The notes beneath the pieces are model-generated. The model had not been told where the DNA came from. It saw only the letters and a list, made by a program, of their open reading frames with translations, and did no database searches. From the NCBI RefSeq assembly GCF_023159225.1, contig NC_063188.1, positions 16,885,086 to 16,949,085 on the forward strand: 64,000 bases of DNA, read 5' to 3'. Both the position numbers and the translations under genes were made by a program. The DNA comes from Perognathus longimembris pacificus (taxonomy: Eukaryota > Chordata > Mammalia > Rodentia > Heteromyidae). Positions 1 to 10,723 of this stretch are shown here, in pieces; the first letter of the stretch is position 1; each line of letters begins with the position of its first letter.

Positions 1-861
1 TTTTCCATCATGTCCACATTTCATTCTGCTTTTAGAACCCACCAATGAAGTAATAGTAAAATGTCTCCTTATGAACCACACTATCCCAGAATTTTGCTTG
101 TTCCACATTTTCCTTCTTCAGTTATCTATTACCAATATAAGTAAAATGTCAATATTTATGCTTCTCCCAAAAATTTTATTGAGGGCTAGAGATGTGATTC
201 TGTCAAAATGCCTGCCTAACAAGTGTGAGACCATGAGTTCAAACAAAAGTATCAAAAACAAAGTGGCACTGTGGCTCAAACTGTGCCCCGGGTGGGGGGG
301 GGGGGAATAGGCATTATCAGAAATCCACTGAACTTAGGACTGGAAAATTCCCCTTCCAGAATCTGGTGCGTTATTTTTCAAGCATTTAAAAACAGATGTA
401 GTGCAGCTATTGGTGTTTTGCAGGAGGCAAGTGAGGCCTACTGGCTGGCCATTGTGAAGATAACCTGTGTGCTATTCATGATGAACTTAGGTATCGTGTT
501 CAAAGATACCCAGCATGTAGCATGCATACATGGAAAATGTGTTGAAGAATATACTATGATCAAAACATTTCATTCTCAAAAACTTTTCTTCCTTTTATTC
601 ATAGTTCTGAACATTAGATATTATTTTTTATGTGGGGTCAAATGGTGCCTCAGCAAGTGGGAAAATCGGGAAATATAAATCCAGTATTAGCAGTTATTTT
701 CCATTTTGTGAATTTCCATTTATGTAAAATTTTAACATAAATGAGGGAATGCAAAGCATTAATGCAAGTGAAAATGTTTCACAGAAAACCAATTTCTTCA
801 ATTCCAATTTTATAATGATTATAAATAAACTTATCAAATTTTTCTGGACAACGTCAGCATT

Positions 862-1326
862 TAGATTTTTTTCTGGGATTTGAACTCAAGGTCAGAGCAC
901 TGTCTCTGAGCTTATTTACTCAAAGCTCGTGTCCTACCAGTTGAGCCACAGCTCCACTTCTGGCGTTTTGTTTATGTTTACTTGCGCCTGGCACCATAGG
1001 CTCACGCCTGAAACCCTAGCTACTCAGGAGGCTGAGATATGAGGATCGCGGTTCAAAGCCAGCCAGATCAGGAAAGTCTGTGAGAGTCTTATCTCGAGTT
1101 AACCAACAGAAAACCGGAAGTGACTTTGTGTCTCAAAGCGATAGAGGGCTCACCTTGAGCTGAAGAGCTCAGGGATAGTGTCCAGGCCAAGAGCTGAAGC
1201 CCCACAACCCAAACCCAAACCAACAGCTTCTCACAGACTTTCCTGCCTAAGCTGGCTTTGAACTCCAATCCTCTCATCTCAGCCTCCTGAGTAGCTAGGT
1301 ACAGGCATGAGCCACCAACTCCAGGC
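862..1326. repeat. Nested SINEs: sense B1-Geo inside antisense B1-Geo
   Basis: An antisense SINE (862-983 and 1217-1326) is split by a sense copy of the same family (984-1216). The family has a 7SL/B1-like left half ('ggctcacgcctgaaaccctagctactcaggaggctgag') and a Geo-like right half (the 'ggctcaaag..gatag' block and a 'gagctgaagcccc' B-box-like end). The outer copy gives the reverse complement of both halves on the two sides. The upstream 860 bases show no gene; they are AT-rich, with a G run at 291-306. Confidence 0.75.
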
Positions 1327-1429
1327 TCTTTCCCTATTCTGGAGGTCTTGAATTTAGCACATGTACTTCAAGGGACAATAGGTCTCTGTTTCCTCCCTAT
1401 TGCAGTCTACTTGACAGTAATGGATGACC

Positions 1430-1671
1430 CCTTTGAGGTGATCACCTGCACCAGTGGGATGACGCCTGCCCTTGGGGGCGTGGTCTGTCAAGGGTGTGGC
1501 CAGTTACCACCCACCTGGAACCCTGCATTATTACGTACACAGCTTGGGGAAAATGTAACCGTGGTACTGATCGGCCTACCAGCCAGATCTGATCAGCTCT
1601 TGAAGCTGAAAGGTGGTCAGAAGGGAGGGAGCAGCACCAGCTACAGTTGGCCCCCCTAGGGGCTGACAGCC
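1430..1671 (+). promoter_or_regulatory. Putative promoter / 5'UTR of the FSIP2-like gene
   Basis: This block just upstream of the first coding ATG is GC-richer than its surroundings and contains several CpGs ('gatgacgcctgcc', 'gggggcgtggtctg', 'attacgtacac'), unlike the AT-rich intronic DNA. There is no obvious TATA box. The CRE-like 'ttacgtac' would suit a testis promoter, but this is inference. The ATG that follows has a strong Kozak context (gccATGG). Promoter function cannot be shown from sequence alone. Confidence 0.35.
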
Positions 1672-1770
1672 ATGGAGCGGAAGCGCTATAATTATCGAGA
1701 CACTAAAGGAGCTCCTTCCCCTTCCAAGGCACGTACCACCAATGTAAAGAATGAAGAACAAAAATTAACT
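1672..1770 (+). CDS. FSIP2-like exon 1 (start codon)
   Basis: The exon holds 33 codons from ATG in strong Kozak context to a gtgagt donor, ending in phase 0. That agrees with the phase-0 start of the next exon. The peptide is basic and polar (starts MERKRYNYRD) and has no similarity I know to the published N-terminus of FSIP2. It may therefore be a copy-specific start that replaced the family's longer N-terminal exons. No other upstream exon was seen in the first 1.6 kb, but earlier exons could lie to the left of the window. Confidence 0.55.
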
Positions 1771-1829
1771 GTGAGTAGTGATCTATCTATCCATCCCCTT
1801 CCTCCACCTGCCCTTTCCCAGGCTTTGGT

Positions 1830-2065
1830 AAAGCTCAGCTCCCGTGACTCACCCCTATAATTCTAACTATTCAGGAGGCTGAAATCTGAGGATCATGGTT
1901 TGAAGCCAGGGTGGGCAGGAAAGTTTATGAAACTCTTACCCCCAATTAAACACCAAAAAAGCCAGAAGTGGAGCTGTGGGTTAGGTGGTAGAGTGCTAAC
2001 CTTAAGCAAAGAAGTTCAAGGATAGCACCTAGGCCCTGAGTTTAAGCCCCAGGACAGGAAACAAA
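1830..2065 (+). repeat. B1-Geo SINE (sense)
   Basis: Diverged copy: the 7SL-like 'ctcacccctataattctaactattcaggaggctg' is followed by the Geo right half ('ccagaagtggagctgtgggttaggtggtagagtgc') and an A-rich tail with aaac repeats. It lies in intron 1. Confidence 0.8.
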
Positions 2066-2459
2066 CAAAAACAAAATTTCTATTTCCTCATTGTTCTTTA
2101 ATAACAGAAAAAAATGGTTACCAAATGATTTTGAATGTGTAAAGACATACATAAATGTGCACAACGATTTATCTGTGTATTTATTTTACCCCAAATGTGT
2201 TTATAGTGCCTTTCCACTGGCCCAAAAAGGTAATTTCCTATACCTAAAAGGAAAACCAGATTAAGTGGAGTTTAACAGAATATAATTTATTAGAATAAAT
2301 TCATTGATGGTTAAACATCATTATTGGACTAGTATACTAATAACATACTGAGTGGTAATAGTTAATTTTTTACTCTGAAATGAGCCATATTAATGAATTA
2401 TCAATTTAGGTATCAATTTTCTGGTGGTACAGCTACTGTATAGAAATAGTGCCTTTAGA

Positions 2460-2773
2460 GGCTGGGAATATGTCCTAGTGGCAAGAGTTCTTGCCTCATA
2501 AAAATGAAGCCCTGGGTTCAATTCCCCAGCACCACATATATAGAAAAGGGCCAGAAGTGGCACTGTGGCTCAAGTGGCAGAGTGCTAGCCTTGAGCAAAG
2601 AGAAGCCAGGGACAGTGCTCAGGCCCTGAATCCAAGGCCCAGGACTGGCAAAAAAAAGAAAAGAAGAAAGAAATGTACTCACTACCTTATATATGAAACT
2701 GTAACCCCTCTGTATATCAACACTGACAATAAATAAATTAATTTTTTTAAATGTTAAAAGAAACAACAAAAAA
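2460..2773 (+). mobile_element. IDL-Geo SINE fused to an L1 3' tail, one shared TSD
   Basis: The IDL monomer (2460-2540) and Geo monomer (2550-2650) are followed, after an A/G-rich linker, by about 60 bases (2685-2745) that match the 3' end of the L1s at 33910-33975 and 35345-35415 (the 'tatgaaactgtaacc' and 'tctgtatatca' segments, then 'gacaataaa'). The whole unit is bracketed by near-identical direct repeats: GAAATAGTGCCTTTAGA at 2443-2459 and GAAATAGTACCTTTAAA at 2774-2790. SINE and L1 tail therefore appear to have entered as one molecule. Confidence 0.75.
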
Positions 2774-2984
2774 GAAATAGTACCTTTAAATTATTAGCAA
2801 ATGCACTAGGCCTGGTCCTAAATTTGTTACTACAATGAATATTTTTGTTATTCTCATCACTGGAAGGTGTTATGAGTGTTACAACTTGGTAAGTGTATGT
2901 TTTATTTTGTGTTTTGTGGGTTGTATGCTTAAGAAAACTGAATAAATACAGGCATTATCTTACCAGCTTAAAAATAGACTTTGG

Positions 2985-3197
2985 GGGCTGGGGATATGGC
3001 CTAGTGGCAAGAGAGCCTGCCTCGTATACATGAGGCCCTGGGTTCGATTCCCCAGCACCACATATACAGAAAACATCCAGAAGTGGCGCTGTGGCTCAAG
3101 TGGCAGAGTGCTAGCCTTGAGCAAAAAGAAGCCAGGGACAGTGCTCAGGCCCTGAGTCCAAGGCCCAGGACTGGCCAAAAAAAAAAAAATTAAAAAA
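2985..3197 (+). repeat. IDL-Geo SINE (sense)
   Basis: Complete dimer with a poly-A tail. It is flanked by a direct repeat of aaaaatagactttgg (2970-2984 and about 3198-3212). Confidence 0.9.
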
Positions 3198-3385
3198 AAA
3201 AATAGACTTTGGATAAACTATGTCATAGAATACGTTAAATGTTTAATTTTTATTTGGGAAGTATGATAAAAAATTACTTGTTTGGTCCAGCATAGAATAT
3301 TTTCTTAAAATATTTTAGCCTTCTATTAAGGTAAGAAATCAAATAAAATCATTATGAGGAATCAATTGTTTTAAATATGACTACC

Positions 3386-3605
3386 CAGTCACCAGTGGCT
3401 CATGCCTGTAATCCTAGCTACTCAGGAGGCTGAGATCTGAGGATCACAGTTCAAAGCCAGCCCAGGAAGAAAAATCTGTGAGACTGTGATCTAAAATTAA
3501 CCATCAGAAAACTGGCAGTGGTACTGTGACTCAAAGTTAGTCTTGTGCAAAAAAAGCTCAGGGATCAAGCACAGCCCTGAGTTCAAGCCCCATAATAAAA
3601 AAAAA
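3386..3605 (+). repeat. B1-Geo SINE (sense)
   Basis: 7SL-like head ('agtggctcatgcctgtaatc'), Geo right half ('cagtggtactgtgactcaaag') and poly-A tail, in intron 1. Confidence 0.8.
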
Positions 3606-3765
3606 AGTGACATTAAGTTTCCATTTACAGAGGAAAAATTTATAAAAGTGCCATATTAGACTCAAACACAAAATAGACTTAAGTGTTTGCAAAATAAGAT
3701 ATTGAGCAAGCCCAAATGTAAGAATGTACATCAAAATATAGTTCTGAGAAATATAAAAGCTTTAG

Positions 3766-3996
3766 AGCCGAGCACCGGTGGCTCACACCTGTAATGCTAG
3801 CTACTCAGTATACTGACAGCTGATGATGACAGTTCAAAGCCAGCCCAGTCAGGAAAGTCTGTGAGACTCTTATCTCCAATTAACCTCCAGAAAACCAAAA
3901 GTGGTACTGTGGCTCAAAGTGGTAGAGCACTATCCTGGAGCCAAAGGAATCTAGGGACAACACCCAGGCCCAGAGTTCAAGCCCCAGGACTGGCAT
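3766..3996 (+). repeat. B1-Geo SINE (sense)
   Basis: Complete B1-like head and Geo tail. It ends at 'ccaggactggcatgggg', about 40 bases before the acceptor of FSIP2-like exon 2, so it crowds the polypyrimidine/branch region of that intron. Confidence 0.85.
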
Positions 3997-4033
3997 GGGG
4001 AAAATAAAAACTTTATTACTTTTGCTCTTTCAG

Positions 4034-4173
4034 AAAAGTACTGATCCAAGCCTACGTAGAGTAACTATACAAAACAGACCTTGCAGAAGTTGTGATGCAG
4101 CACGTTTCCAAGATTGGCTTTTAGAGGAAGGCACACACACAACTCCAAGTCAAGAGGGAATACTAAGACGCAG
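4034..4173 (+). CDS. FSIP2-like exon 2
   Basis: The acceptor is 'tttgctctttcag' and the donor 'gtacgt'. The exon is 140 bases, phase 0 in and 2 out. It encodes the family block CDAARFQDWLLEEGTH followed by ...EGILRR, the segment that in FSIP2 leads into the long charged helix. No stops and good codon continuity with exon 3 (the split codon AG/A gives Arg). Confidence 0.8.
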
Positions 4174-4319
4174 GTACGTTCAAATTTGATGCATATGTTT
4201 TAGACTCACTGTAGAACCCCCCCAAACCACAAAATTATTGCAAAATACTATTCAACATATAATGAATAAAATGCTAGGCATAATTTAATCCTTTTATGGG
4301 CTTCAAAATGGAGAATAAG

Positions 4320-5240
4320 GAAGGTAATTCAAGAGGTACAGGGATTGGGAACCATAGCCTCAAAGCTAGCCAGGAAAGTTCCCATCTGGGAAATGAGAGT
4401 CACTTGGAGCCTAAGAGGTAAGCCAAACTGACATTTGAAGAAGAAATCCTGAATACTAACCTTGAGAAAATTTGGTGCATAGTAGGACTTCTACTTTACT
4501 TATTTGCTTTAATATACTTGACTTCTTCTTTAGCACATGTTTCAAAGGGAAATTTAAAAGAAGTTACTTTAAGGTCAAGAGGTGTTATGATTTTGTCTGA
4601 GGCTATGTCATTTATCTGAAGCATATGTCATCACCAATTATGTTCTTTCAGCTACTACCACATACTACTACTCTTGAGATGTCAATCTTATCTTTCAGAA
4701 GATGAAGGGATAAGTGATAGTTCCCCCTATTCCTTTATCAGAAGTTAAGGCCAGTTCCCCATTGTCTTTATAATCCATGTATTCACCTCAAAGTGTGACA
4801 GAATGAATATTTATCTACCAAAGTCCTAAAGTGATCATTTTCAGGCCTATTCATGAGTGAGAAATTCAAGGACTTGTACACAATTATTTTTTAAGGAAAT
4901 TCAAATCTTCTGTTTTTTAAGTCTTCAGATGATTTGGCTGATTTTTGGAAAATTAGGTTCTCAAAAATTAGGAATAATTTCTATGTGAAATGCTTTTAGT
5001 GACTCTGTTCGACCTTTTGTCATTGTGCCAGCCACAGTAATAGAGACTTGTACAATAGAGACTAAGAAATTTAGTACGTTGTGGTGAATTTGTGGTGGGT
5101 CAGACTAGCTTAAATGCCCATGAATAACTCTCAATTGCCTATAGTTTAGGTAGAGGGAAACATGAAACCCAGTAGGTGATTTGGAAATATCAAGACACAT
5201 AAAAAGAGGTGACAGTGATCAAGATGCACTACACTCATAA
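4320..5240. other. Intron 2 sequence with no recognised feature
   Basis: Unique-looking AT-rich intronic sequence. I see no SINE, LINE or coding signal until the antisense SINE that begins about 5260. Confidence 0.5.
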
Positions 5241-5259
5241 AGTGAAATGTTGTATTGTG

Positions 5260-5476
5260 GTTTTTTTTTTTTTTTTTTTTTTGGCCAGTCCTGGGCCTTG
5301 GACTCAGGGCCTGAGCACTGTCCCTGGCTTCTTTTTGCTCAAGGCTAGCACTCTGCCATTTGAGCCACAGCGCCACTTCTGACCATTTTCTGTATATGTG
5401 GTGCTGGGGAATCGAACCCAGGGCCTCATGTATATGAGGCAGGCACTCTTGCCACTAGGCCATATCCCCAGCCCGT
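5260..5476 (-). repeat. IDL-Geo SINE (antisense)
   Basis: Begins with a T run, then the reverse complement of Geo ('ggccagtcctgggccttgga') and of IDL ('ggggaatcgaacccagggcc', 'ctaggccatatccccagccc'). The flanks 'gaaatgttgtattg' and 'gaatgttgaattg' look like a diverged target duplication. Confidence 0.9.
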
Positions 5477-5600
5477 GGAATGTTGAATTGAAACTCCTCT
5501 TCATACAGCTACTTAAAGAAAATAAAAATAAACCATTAAAATAATGAAATATTGAAAGAAATTTCCAATTTACCTTCATATATAATTTTACACTTCCTAG

Positions 5601-5739
5601 ATATTTGGAAATGATTTACAACGAATTGGACAATATGAATAAGGTACCAGAAAGAAGGAGCATATTATACATGAAGAAAGATCCAACTCACCTGAATTGT
5701 CCAAGAAACCAACGTGAACTGCGAAGACAAATTGAGGAG
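5601..5739 (+). CDS. FSIP2-like exon 3
   Basis: The acceptor is 'cacttcctag' and the donor 'gtgagg'. The exon is 139 bases, phase 2 in and 0 out. It encodes the YLEMIYNELDNMNK block and ends in RRQIEE, the start of a charged coiled-coil-like helix typical of this part of FSIP2. Confidence 0.8.
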
Positions 5740-5839
5740 GTGAGGACAGATTTTGATTAGAAAGAAATTGTATATGGTAGAATTAATCATAAACATGTTT
5801 AAAGCCTCACTATATTACCTGAAGATATTTCAGATGTTT

Positions 5840-7100
5840 CCATCTGTCTTTCTTCCATCCTATTTCATAACTCCTTTATCAAAGATTAAGTGTCCATAGG
5901 TCTGTGGGTTCCTTTCTGGATCTATTACATTGGTCCTTTTGCCTGTTTTTGTGCCATTACCAAGCTGTTTTTATTACTATAGCATTGTAATAGTTTGAAG
6001 TTTGGTATCGGTATTCCTCCAGAACTGTTCATCCTGCTAAGGACTGCTTTTGCTCTTTGGGGTCTTTTATTGTTACATGGATTTTTGTATTGCTTCCTCT
6101 ATTTTGTTGGGATATTGATAGGTATTGCATTGAATTTCTAGATAGCCTTTGGCAATATTGTTATTTTGATTATGTTAATCCTCCCAATCCAGGATCATGG
6201 GAGGTTTGTCCATTTCCTTAGTTCTGCTTTAACTTCTTTTTCAGGTTTTTAAAGTTTTCATCATAGAGGTCTTTCACTTCTTTGGTTAGTTCTACGTATT
6301 TTTTTTTTTTGAGGCTATTGCAAAAGGAGTTGCTTTCCTTATTTCAGCCTCACTTTTACATTGTTGGTATACAAAAAAGCCATTGATTTTTGATGATTAA
6401 TTTTATATCCTGCTACCTTGCCAAAGTTTTGGATCAGCTCAAGTAACTTGGAAGTAGAGTCTATGAGGTTCTTTAAATACAGGATCATGTCATCTGCTGA
6501 GAGAGTTTTACTTTATCTTTCTCTATTTGGATCCCCTTTGTATTTGCCTTTTGCCTTATTGCTCTGGCTAGGAATTCTATTACTATATTAAAGAGGAGTA
6601 GAGAGCAAACATGCTTGTCTCATATATTCTTATTTTATAAGAAATGGCTTTAACTTTCTGCCATTAAGTATGGTGCTAGCTATAGGTTAGTCATACACAG
6701 CCTTTATTACATTCAGGAAGTTCTATGGATTCCTAGTTTCTCCAGAGCTTTAGTAATAAATGGGTGTTGGATCTTGTCAAATGCTTTTTCTGTGTCTATG
6801 GAAATTATCATATGATTCTTGTCCTTGTCCCTATTGTTATGGTGAATTACATTACATTAATTGACATGCGTATATTAATACAGCTTTGTGTCCCTGGAAT
6901 GAATCCTGTTTGATCATAGTATATAATTTTTTGATGAGTTGTTGAAGTCTACTAGACAGAATTTTGTTGATAAGTTTGCATCGATGTTCATCAAAGAAAT
7001 AGGTCTATAGTTCTCTTTCTTTGATGGGTCCCTGTCTGATTTTGTGATGCGGGTTATGCTGACTTTAGTAGTGCTTGCTCCAATTTTTTAAAAGTTTATG
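5840..7100 (-). mobile_element. Antisense L1 ORF2 fragment
   Basis: The + strand reads as the reverse complement of the mid-ORF2 (reverse transcriptase) part of mammalian L1. Landmarks, in order, are 'ggtattcctcc', 'aatcctcccaatccaggatcatggg', 'aggatcatgtcatctgc', 'gtcaaatgctttttctgtgtctatg' and 'catcgatgttcatcaaagaaataggtc'. It is old and diverged, with no open frame. Its left-to-right end stops about 40 bases before the exon-4 acceptor. Confidence 0.85.
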
Positions 7101-7141
7101 AAAGACAGCTATGATGACCACTGTAACATTATGCTCCTTAG

Positions 7142-7249
7142 GAATGGAAATCTAAAGACATGGTCATTTTGAACAAGATCAGAGACGACATTAGAAGACA
7201 AACAAAACTTGAAGAACAGCGGAGACTCCAAAAAGAAATGAATCAGAAG
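7142..7249 (+). CDS. FSIP2-like exon 4
   Basis: Exactly 36 codons, phase 0 to 0, acceptor 'ctccttag', donor 'gtaggt'. It starts EWKSKDMVILNKIRDD and continues the RRQIEE|EWKSK helix across the splice, as in FSIP2. It is very rich in K, R, E and Q, so probably coiled coil. Confidence 0.82.
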
Positions 7250-7440
7250 GTAGGTAAACTTTTACTTGGGCTGTTTGAGGAAAGGCTTTTGTCACATTTG
7301 ATATTTTTAGAGTGTGAATTGTCAAAAATGGCTTAAACCTACAACAATAATTATTGAGACCCAGTCTGGATTAAATTTTTACTTTAAGGACTGGTCTGAA
7401 GTATTAAAAACCTCCACAAAGTGAGAACATTAAAATTATT

Positions 7441-7890
7441 GCCAGGTTCTTGTGGCTCATGCCTGTAACCCTAGCTACTCAGGAAGTTGAGATCTAAGGA
7501 TAATGGCTCAACGCCTGCCTAGGCAGGAAAGTCCCTGCGAGACTCTGATCTCTAGTTAACCACTCAAAATTGTATGTTTAGCTGCTCCTCAAAGTGGTTA
7601 GATGCTAGCCTTTAACAAAAAAGAATAGGGACAGGGCTGGGGATATGGCCTAGTGGCAAGAGTGCTTGCCTCCTATACATGAGGCCCTGGGTTCGATTCC
7701 CCAGCACCACATATACAGAAAATGGCCAGAAGTGGCGCTGTGACTCAAGTGGCAGAGTGCTAGCCTTGAGCAAAAAGAAGCCAGGGACAGTGCTCAGGCC
7801 CTGAATACAAGCCCCAGGACTGGCAAAAAAAAAAAAAAAAAGAACAGGGACAGTCCCCAGGCCCTGAATTCAAGCCTCATGACAAACAAA
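7441..7890 (+). repeat. IDL-Geo SINE inserted in a B1-Geo SINE
   Basis: A diverged B1-Geo (7441-7635 and 7848-7890) is interrupted by a younger complete IDL-Geo. The break repeats 'agaatagggacag' / 'agaacagggacag' on both sides, which is the target duplication and lies inside the Geo half of the host SINE. Confidence 0.85.
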
Positions 7891-7924
7891 AAAAAAATAA
7901 TGTAATTATAATGTATGTTTTCTC

Positions 7925-7972
7925 CTGGTAGGAATGTAAGTTAGTGGTTGAATCCTGGGGTTGATCCTCAGC

Positions 7973-8023
<51 letters not shown>
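7925..8023 (+). repeat. Old ID-like remnant with (CA)n tail
   Basis: An ID-like end ('cctggggttgatcctcagca') runs straight into about 24 CA units (7974-8022). This fits microsatellite birth at a SINE tail. Confidence 0.6.
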
Positions 8024-8025
<2 letters not shown>

Positions 8026-8131
8026 ATATACCAGAATATTTAGAATATGTGCTTTGCATTACCAGTGACAATTAGGCGTTTTATAATTCAACTACATTAA
8101 CTATACTTTCAAATGTTTTAAAATATTTTAG

Positions 8132-8237
8132 AAACTAGCATTTCAACAGAAAAAGAAAGCATACTATTCAAAAAAGACACAAAGCCGAGAATCTAAAAGA
8201 CAAGCATCAGCACAGATGAAAGAACAAAATGAACAAG
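8132..8237 (+). CDS. FSIP2-like exon 5
   Basis: The acceptor is 'atattttag' and the donor 'gtaaga'. The exon is 106 bases, phase 0 in and 1 out. It encodes a strongly basic Lys/Gln-rich peptide (starts KLAFQQKKKAYYSKK), matching the lysine-rich end of the FSIP2 N-terminal helix. Confidence 0.75.
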
Positions 8238-8689
8238 GTAAGAGAGAGAAAATAAAAGACAATGTAGCTAAGTGGAAGGTGCATATCTATATATTAAGTA
8301 TCAGTGTATTTGTAAAACCACCTTATGCTTATTTGGTGAAGGCCCTTGCAAAAAGTAGGTTTTAAGAGCTCATACACACTGTACCAGGAGCTGTGCAAAG
8401 TACTATCTACCTATAGAACTAATTGTAAACAGCATATATACATCTCTATGTGTACATGTGATATACATTATAGTAATAACAAATCCTTTGCTCTTATACA
8501 GTGACTTAGTAGAAAAGAATGCCAATATATCAGGTTTTAAAAGGAGCCAATAAGAAGAGATGGCATGCATAAACAGTTAAGGAGGAGACATAAGGAAACA
8601 GAAAGAGTGAGGCTTATAGCTAAGAGCCAGCAAGAAAATTACAAAACTATCAAAAAACAGGGAGAGGGGGAGGGAGGGGAAGAAAGGAA

Positions 8690-8822
8690 AGAAGGGAGGG
8701 AGGGAGGGAGGGAGGGAGGGAGGGAGGGAGGGAGGGAGGGAGGGAGGAAGGAAGGAAGGAAGGAAGGAAGGAAGGAAGGAAGGAAGGAAGGAAGGAAGGA
8801 AGGAAGGAAGGAAGGAAGGAAG
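8690..8822 (+). repeat. (GGGA)n-(GGAA)n microsatellite
   Basis: About 13 GGGA/GGAG units are followed without a break by about 19 GGAA units. It is a perfect two-phase purine array. Confidence 0.95.
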
Positions 8823-8835
8823 ACAGATAGATGTG

Positions 8836-9030
8836 GGGCACCCATGGCTCACTGAGGATTTCAGTCTGAAACCAGCCTGGGCAGGAAGGTCCATGAGACT
8901 ATCATCTCCAATTAAACACTTAAAAAGCCAGAAGTGAAGCTCTGGCTCAAGTGGTAGAATGCTAGCCTTGAGCAAAAAAGCTCAGGGACAGTGCCTGGAT
9001 CCTTAGTTCAAGCCCCAGGATTTGCACAAT
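8836..9030 (+). repeat. B1-Geo SINE, head partly deleted (sense)
   Basis: A shortened 7SL-like head ('cacccatggctcactgagg') with a well-preserved Geo half ('ctctggctcaagtggtagaatgctag'). Confidence 0.8.
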
Positions 9031-9135
9031 AAAAGGGAGGAAGATTTAATAAAAAGGAAACAGCAAGTAAAATTACATGAAATAGACGGAGACAGGAGAA
9101 AAAAGAGAAACAACAAAATATAGAAAGAATAATGA

Positions 9136-9530
9136 GGGGCTGGGAATATGGCCTAGTGGCAACAGTGCTTGACTCGTATACATGAAGCCCTGGGTTCGAT
9201 TCCCCAGTACCACATATATAGAAAATGGCCAGAAGTGGCGCTGTGGCACAAGTGGCAGAGTGCTAGCCTTGAGCAAAGTGAAGCCAGGCCCTGAGTCCAA
9301 AGCCTAGGACTGGCAAAAAAAAATGGGCTGGGGATAGGGCCTAGTGGCAAGAGTGCTTGCCTCGTATACATGAGGCCCTGGGTTCAATTCCTCAGCCCCA
9401 CATATACAGAAAACGGGCCAGAAGTGGCGCTGTGGCTCAAGTGGCAGAGTGCTAGTCTTGAGCAAAAAGAAGCCAGGGACAGTGCTCAGGCCCTGAGTCC
9501 GAGCCCCAGGACTGGCCAAAAAAAAAAAGA
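9136..9530 (+). repeat. Two IDL-Geo SINEs head to tail
   Basis: The copies at 9136-9322 and 9325-9530 are adjacent, each with IDL and Geo monomers and an A-rich tail. The first lacks the 'gggacagtgctcag' part of Geo. The second was probably inserted at the tail of the first. Confidence 0.88.
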
Positions 9531-9679
9531 AAAGAAAAAAAAGAAAGAATAATGAACCTGTAAGAAAATAGTAGGCAAAAAACAGAGCCCAAACTAGTGA
9601 CAGAAAGATTAAAAAGGTTGTGGATATATAAAACAGAAGGCATTAAAATATACAAGATAAGAACAAAAAACAATAAATA

Positions 9680-9870
9680 GGGTCTGGGAATGTGGCTTAG
9701 TGGTAGAGTCCTTGCCTAGAATGCATGAAGTCCTGGGTTAGACTCCTCAGCACCACATAAACAGAAAAAAGACAGAAAGGGTGCTGTAGCTCAAGTGGTA
9801 GAGTGCTATCCTTGAGCAAAAAGAAGCCAGGGACAGTGCTCAGGCCCTGAGTTCAAGCCCCAGGACTGGG
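9680..9870 (+). repeat. IDL-Geo SINE, older variant (sense)
   Basis: An IDL head of the older 'gggaatgtggcttagtggta' type followed by Geo, with a weak tail. Confidence 0.85.
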
Positions 9871-10662
9871 ACAAATAAAAGAAGAACTAGGGGGAAAGTG
9901 GAGTTTAAATGTATGTTTCTGTAAATTTGAGGGGAAAATAATGAATTTGAGACAGAGGAGGAAATGCAAGAGAGACAGAAAATGGAATGGACAATCAAGA
10001 AGAGGGAATGAGGAAGGAAATGGAGTTGTGGAATGATAGAAAGAGAATAGACAGGGGGATACAGGGAAAGGGACAAGTAGAGATATGAAATAGAGGAAGA
10101 AGTGATCTCAGAAATTAGAAATAAAGAGAAAATGGGGAGAATTTTAAAGTAGAATCATGTACAATTGAGAAATGGGAAGACAGAGGTAGCCAGATGTGGC
10201 CAATGCAGAAGAAAAAGAGACAAAGAAAATATAAAGAAGACACTAGCAAAGTTTAACAAGGAAGGAGGAAAAGATATATAGGTATAAAGAAGGAGAAAAG
10301 AAAGGAGCAATGAGTAATGAAGAATAAAAAAGAGAATCAAAGGAGACAAAAGAATGTTCCTACAAATAAGAAATAAAATATGTAAATGGACAATTAAGAA
10401 AGAAGAAAAAATTTTAAAATGAGACACTAAAAGGGCAGTTAAAAACCAGAATAAACTAAATAAAGCACTTTTCTGCAACGGATTACTTACAAGTGGATAT
10501 AATTTTTAAATGTAGTAAAATAAAGACATTTTAAAAGTTCTATAGCTAGACAGCTAGGTAGTTCTTTGTGTTAATACATATTAAATGATGTGTGCTTATT
10601 CTCTTATGTATCTGTGAATGAGACAAGGGATGAGACAAGGGATGGAGGAAAGGAGAGGAGAG

Positions 10663-10667
<5 letters not shown>

Positions 10668-10722
<55 letters not shown>
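10668..10722 (+). repeat. (GA)n microsatellite
   Basis: About 27 uninterrupted GA units inside the purine-rich tract. Confidence 0.95.

Positions 10723-10723
<1 letters not shown>

Noticed and set aside
271..678. 135-residue ORF near the left edge
   Set aside because: No family likeness, biased by a G run, and no splice or promoter context; treated as chance.
2490..2540. Possible tRNA gene (A and B boxes)
   Set aside because: The boxes belong to the IDL monomer of a SINE; there is no full cloverleaf and the copies end in poly-A with target duplications.
5304..5579. ORF with a 'GIWPSGKSACL...STTYTENGQKWRCGSSGRVLALSKKKPGTVLRP'-type end, and its many relatives
   Set aside because: The same peptide recurs wherever an IDL-Geo SINE is read in this frame (for example 14114, 21064, 30798, 59498). 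It is translated SINE, not a protein family.
8565..8975. Long Glu/Gly/Arg/Lys and Leu/Pro/Ser repeat ORFs
   Set aside because: They are translations of the GGGA/GGAA microsatellite on both strands.
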